A stretch of 25,000 bases of DNA from Mesostigma viride. Lineage: Eukaryota; Streptophyta; Mesostigmatophyceae; Mesostigmatales; Mesostigmataceae. Location of the stretch: the NCBI GenBank assembly GCA_009746045.1, contig RPFO01000389.1, positions 1 through 25,000 of the forward strand, given 5' to 3'. Shown here piece after piece: positions 21,195 to 25,000 of this stretch; within the stretch, counting starts at the first letter, position 1, and each line of letters opens with the position of its first letter. Position numbers and translations under genes: made by a program. The notes under the pieces are model-generated. The model saw only the letters and a program-made list of their open reading frames with translations, did no database searches and was not told the origin of the DNA.

Positions 21195-21637
21195 AGTTAG
21201 ATGAGATGCTTAGGCTGACACACGGATTTCCGGCCTGCGCGCCGCGTATTGCCTACCGCGGCTGAGCGGGACACCTCAGTATACTGTACGGTAGGTCGTA
21301 CGGTCCTGAGGTGTCATGTGGACTGATGTGCCGTTATAGTGCCAGACTGTGCCTAGTCTCTAGCTCGACCGGCCGCCAGATCCGGGTTATCCGGGTCTGA
21401 CGGGCCGAGTGTAGTTGATGCAGGTGACGTGGTTGCATGGCATTGCAGTGTACAGTTGTCCACTGGTAGACGCTGCAGTCGGCGTTGCCATAGGCATATA
21501 GGCGTAGCACTGGGGAGTGCCACAGCACCGAGCAGCTCACGCACACAGCGTTCCATTCTGAGCTCTTTTGGTGTTCGACGTATTATTTGCATAATACATT
21601 CTCTTCATTTCCATTCCAGTGAGTTGTTCGTTTAGTC
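21195..21637 (+). repeat. Leader repeat, copy 2 (orphan, head-to-head with copy 1)
   Basis: 443 bp on the plus strand, from AGTTAGATGAGATGCTTAGG to GAGTTGTTCGTTTAGTC. It stops about 30 bp short of where a Gag-like ATG would be and is followed by unrelated DNA, so it is a solo or 3'-truncated copy. With copy 1 it forms a long inverted repeat separated by only 54 bases (21141-21194). No target-site duplication is visible at its ends. Confidence 0.85.
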
Positions 21638-21891
21638 AATCTCACAACTGTTGGGGCGAAATCTTAAAAGCGGCTCCCTAACTAGGGCTTTACTTCCGCA
21701 TCGAAGTACTAATTCGATATCGAATCACTGATTCCATAATAATCCCGGGAAGGTCCGATATCTACCTTGCGAGGCGATTACTCAGGTCCGACCGGGGCCC
21801 TGGCGGATCCTTCCGAATAATCCCTACTCGGCACTGTCCCCACGAGGTTTCGAACCCATGACTTCCGCGCCGCACCGGTTCTAAGTTGTAC
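21638..21891 (-). mobile_element. Possible tRNA-derived SINE-like sequence
   Basis: On the minus strand, 21843-21862 contains GTCATGGGTTCGAAACCTCG, a strong match to the RNA polymerase III B box and T-arm of a tRNA (GGTTCGANNCC). About 30 bases upstream, TAGCTTGTACAACTTAGAAC resembles a degraded A box and D-arm, followed by a GC-rich GGTGCGGCGCGG. The downstream part to 21638 has no open frame. The A box is weak and overlaps the neighbouring palindrome, so this could also be a tRNA pseudogene or chance. Confidence 0.35.
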
Positions 21892-22027
21892 AAGCTAGCG
21901 CTTATACTTTTTATGCGCAAACCTTTTTGCTAAGGTAAACGCATATTCTCACATCCTGCGCAGGATGTAAGAATATGCGTTGACCTTAGCAAAAAGGTTT
22001 GCGCATAAAAAGTATAAGCGCTAGCTT
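21892..22027. repeat. 136-bp spacerless near-perfect palindrome
   Basis: The centre lies between 21959 and 21960 (CATCCTGC|GCAGGATG). The two 68-base arms match with only two mismatches, and the outer ends read AAGCTAGCGCTTATAC and GTATAAGCGCTAGCTT. There is no loop. Its right end touches the start of leader copy 3 at 22028, and its left end touches the tRNA-like segment. It has no coding potential. It could be a foldback or MITE-like element or an inverted junction; it is directly visible and unambiguous as a palindrome. Confidence 0.97.
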
Positions 22028-22490
22028 AGTTAGATGAGATGCTTAGGCTGACACACGGATTTCCGGCCTGCGCGCCGCGTATTGCCTACCGCGGCTGAGC
22101 AGGACACCTTAGTACTGTACGGCAGGTCGTACGGTACTGCGGTGTCATGTGGACTGACGTGCAGTTAGTGCCAGACTGTTCCTAGGCTCCAGCTCGACCC
22201 GCCAGATCCGGGGTATCCGGGTCTGACGGGCCGAGTGTAGCTGGTTGCTAGTGACGTGGTCGCATGGCATTGCAGTGTACAGTTGTCCACTGGCAGGTGC
22301 TGCAGTGAGCACTGCCATAGGCATATAGGCGTAGCACTGGGGAGTGCCGCAGCACCCGAGTTTGCCCAGTTCCATCCTGAGCCCTCAGCTGTCATTGCAT
22401 TCCTTGTATTATTGCTAATACAATCCTCATTCTCATTTCCAGCTTTCGTGAGTTGTCCTTCGTCTTCATCTCATTCCAACTTGGACTGAA
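22028..22490 (+). repeat. Leader repeat, copy 3 (5' of Gag-like copy B)
   Basis: Reads from AGTTAGATGAGATGCTTAGG into the start region of Gag-like copy B (ATG at 22501). It matches leader copies 1 and 2 over most of its length, including the hairpin at about 22104-22146, but is more diverged in its last 130 bp (CGAGTTTGCCCAGTTCCATC in place of the GAGCAGCTCACGC block). It establishes the same leader-ORF arrangement as in copy A. Confidence 0.82.
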
Positions 22491-22500
22491 ATCGCTAGAC

Positions 22501-24680
22501 ATGGCTTCCAACAACAATGCCGGAAAGGACAACAAGAAGGGGAAGGCGCCGGCCAGGCGCACATTCCCCCGCCTCTCGCCGGAGGGCTCGCCCTCCGCCA
22601 CCGTGCCACCGAGGGTGACGCCCAACGTCACTTTCAGCACGGTGGTTGCCTTTAACCCACGGCGTCGGACCCCGCAGGTGGGGGCCGGCGCCCGGGGGCT
22701 GGCGAGAGGACGCTCGTTTGCCGCTGGCGGCTCGTCCGCCATGGCACCCGGGCCGGTGCAGGAACCCCGGGCACGTGACACCCCCGTCGCAGGTGGCGGG
22801 GGTCGTGAACGCAGCGATTCCTCTGAGGAGGACGGGGAGGTGCCGCCCGCGAGGCTGCGGCCCTCGCTAGAGATTTCTTCCCAGACGCCGGCGACGTCTG
22901 GCAACTTATCGGTGGGCCGCCAAATGGCCACTATGGACATTGATCGCTACGGCGAGCATGTTCCGCCGCCCGTCGAGTTCGGGATTCTGCCCCACTATCT
23001 CCCCATCGGGGAAGATGACATTCCGGAGTTTATCTCCGTGAATGGCTGCCAGTTCTTCGTCAGCGGTTTCAGCTGACTTTCGATGAGCAGGTGACGTCGT
23101 TCGATGTTCATCGGACACATGCGATGATCGAGCGTCGCTTGCGGATGAAGTTCAGTCTGATCCAGGTGGCGGTCTGGATGCGTTGCTTTGCCAACCGGGC
23201 AAGGCACAATCCGGAGACGGTGGATCAGTGGGCATCCAGGCAGCGTCAGCGAGATGCGCTGCAGGTGGTGGCCAAGCGGGAGATCGAGCTGACCCCGTTG
23301 CCTGCGTGGCCCCAAGTCACGCCAGTTGGCTGGGGCAATGAGAGGCGCGAGGCGGCTGCGACGCCGCCTACGGCTGAGCGCGGGGCGGCAGTCGCCCCTA
23401 CCACACCAACGGGTGGTGCAACCACCCAGGACCCTCTGGCAGGGCAGAGGGTCCAACCTCAGCAGCCGGCTCCCCCGCCCAGCGCGGGGGGCCAGGTGGC
23501 TGAGGAGGCCACCGGGGTTGCAGGGACCCCGGCGGCGACGCCAGCTCCCGGGGTTGCAGGGACCCCGGCAGCGACGCCGGCGCCTCCGGCGCAGGCGGGG
23601 GAGGAATTACTCCCATGGAGGGTGTCACTGGCACCTCCAGCGGCTCTGGAGGGCAGGCCCCCTCCAGGCGCCCCAAGGACAAGGCCCTGGCAGGGGAGAG
23701 GGGGCCCGAGGGTCCCACCCAGGCGGGGCAACTGCCGGCAGTGCTGGAGGGTGATCTGGAAGGTCGTGACATGATCACCCTGAGGGATGAGCACGTGTGG
23801 CGGGCCATTCAGGCTGCCACAGCATCCTTCCGCGGGCTGGCTGACAGGAGTCAGCAGCTGCACATCGCTGAGGCGGGCAGTTTGGTCTGCGCGATCATTA
23901 CGCACTTACTGGGCTTGCCCAACCTTCAGGCGGACACACGTGCAGTGTGTGACTCCTTGCTGCCTGCCCTGCAGGCCCTCCTTGCAGGGAGGAGGGTGCA
24001 GGGCAACAGGGGTCGCCTAGTGCGACACCTAGAGCGCCTGCACAATGCCATCATGTCCGGGGCTGGTAGGTTGTTGCCTGCCTGGTTGCATCATGACTTT
24101 ACTAACCCTACTGACGATGACGTGTCTCTCTCTCCCACCTTCCATGAATGGGAGGAGGCCCGCAGCAGGAGGCGGGAAGTCACACATACTCACACCCCTA
24201 ACCAGCCCACCCCTTTGTTGCCTACCCATCCCACGCAGCCCATGCATGCCCCTCCTGCTCAGCTCACTCAAGTAGCACCTCCATCTCAGCATGTCTCACC
24301 TGTGAATGCTGCAGGAGCTCCCCCATCTTCTCCCTCTCCCCCTGCATCCCCCTCCAGGTGGCCCACGTACAATGAGAACCGTCCTGTGGATAGGATCAAT
24401 GTCAGGGGGCTGCCTGAGGGGCATACTAGGGAGCAGGGGAATCATGTACTTCTCTCTCTCCAGCTGGCTAGGGAGGAACTGAATGCCAAGAACTGGTTTG
24501 GGTCTCTCATGCAGGGGGATTTTTACCATCAGTCTTCCTCTCAGATTCAGAATCTCATCCTTGTCTTCCAGCGTAGGTATCCCAGGTGGCAGGATACACA
24601 GGCTAGGGCAGTATCAGGAGAGCTTCATGAAGGAGCTAACTGACCTCCTCTCCACCCCCTCATCTGTGGATATGTATTAA
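22501..24680 (+). pseudogene. Gag-like polyprotein of the same retroelement, copy B (3'-truncated)
   Basis: Parallel to copy A throughout: MASNNNAGKDNKKGKAPARR, SDSSEEDGEVP, TMDIDRYGEHVP, IQVAVWMRCFA, a Pro/Ala linker with a local duplication (GVAGTPAATPAP twice), VWRAIQAATASFRGLADR, AEAGSLVCAIITHLLGLPN, LVFQRRYPRWQDTQA and FMKELTDLLSTP. The frame changes near 23060-23085, near 23605 and near 24610. Homology to copy A stops at 24677 (after SVDMY), where unrelated AT-rich DNA begins. The part equivalent to A's KLDKYTYAM block and basic tail is therefore missing. Copy B repairs the reading of A and vice versa, which shows one ancestral ORF. The start is chosen by alignment with A. Confidence 0.62.
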
Positions 24681-24811
24681 TAATATAATTACTTACAGCA
24701 GAGTGAAATCACTCAAACCAAAGCAAACGCCCAGCTATAAACCTCTATACAGAGCCATGTCAAATCTCTATACTACGATAAGACCAATGGAAACTCCTAA
24801 CGGGAGGAACC

Positions 24812-25000
24812 TAATAGCCCTGCTGCACCGCAAAATCAGCCCGCGTACGGCGGAGCATGATGTCAGCCATGGCCCGAGTCAGCGCCACCGACAAGCGCTG
24901 ACGCCAATATGACGTCCAGGTCCGCGCCGACCATGAGGCCCGCTGGCCCTCCAGGTCCAGCCGGTCCTCCCGGAGCCGGCAACACTCCTTGAAGAAGGCG
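24812..25000 (-). CDS. Possible partial ORF running off the window edge
   Basis: The minus strand is open from the window edge to TAG at 24812-24814, giving about 62 residues rich in Arg, Leu and Glu (CCRLREDRLDLEGQ, then SYWRQRLSVALTRAMADI). It lacks a start in the window. The sequence looks helical and charged, unlike the low-complexity frames nearby, but no family is recognised. It may be chance in GC-rich DNA or the C-terminus of a gene lying to the right. Confidence 0.3.

Noticed and set aside
21195-22490. Leader copies as the two LTRs of one short element
   Set aside because: The copies do not share a clear TG...CA border, no target-site duplication is visible, and copy 3 runs straight into the Gag-like ORF.

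Overview
The window is eukaryotic, repeat-dense nuclear DNA. The evidence is spliceosomal GT-AG introns with matching phases, a Ty3/Gypsy retrotransposon, a TNP2-type (CACTA/En-Spm-like) transposase and no bacterial gene organisation. The RT/RNase H style and the TNP2 plus DUF4218-like layout point to the green lineage, perhaps a streptophyte (charophyte) alga. That placement is an inference with low certainty. I see no confident host housekeeping gene: almost every recognisable coding stretch belongs to a mobile element.

Layout. (1) 1-540: unrecognised DNA with a quasi-periodic CAATTG-centred repeat. (2) About 540-5407, minus strand: a decayed Ty3/Gypsy element (Gag with CCHC knuckle, retropepsin, RT with YLDD, RNase H). 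It has several frame breaks and a stop codon, and no integrase is visible. (3) 5408-6519: nothing recognised. (4) 6520-10430, minus strand: a six-exon TNP2 transposase gene with excellent splice sites but two frame breaks in exon 4. (5) 10431-11214: a divergent intergenic region with a strong hairpin and repeated motifs, between the transposase and (6) 11215-14166, plus strand: a multi-exon gene for a proline-rich, coiled-coil protein. This is plausibly the second gene of the same transposon. (7) 14700-15107: an array of CCTGAGATT motifs in both orientations, abutting (8) a minus-strand BED-like zinc-finger fragment. (9) 15480-17900: nothing recognised. (10) 17885-20660, minus strand, and 22501-24680, plus strand: two diverged copies of an unfamiliar Gag-like gene. 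Each has a conserved leader of about 450 bp, and a third leader copy lies between them. Two leader copies sit head-to-head as a long inverted repeat. Between the other two is a 390-bp insert with a tRNA-like B box and a 136-bp spacerless near-perfect palindrome. (11) 24812-25000: a possible partial minus-strand ORF running off the window.

How the parts relate. Region 4 and region 6 share one intergenic region with repeated motifs, as expected for two genes of one DNA transposon, with region 7 as a candidate transposase-binding array; no terminal inverted repeats were found to prove this. The region 10 leaders and palindrome make the right-hand 4 kb the most structurally unusual part of the window. 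One-base frame breaks recur in every element, including ones with intact splice sites, so part of the decay may be consensus error rather than mutation.
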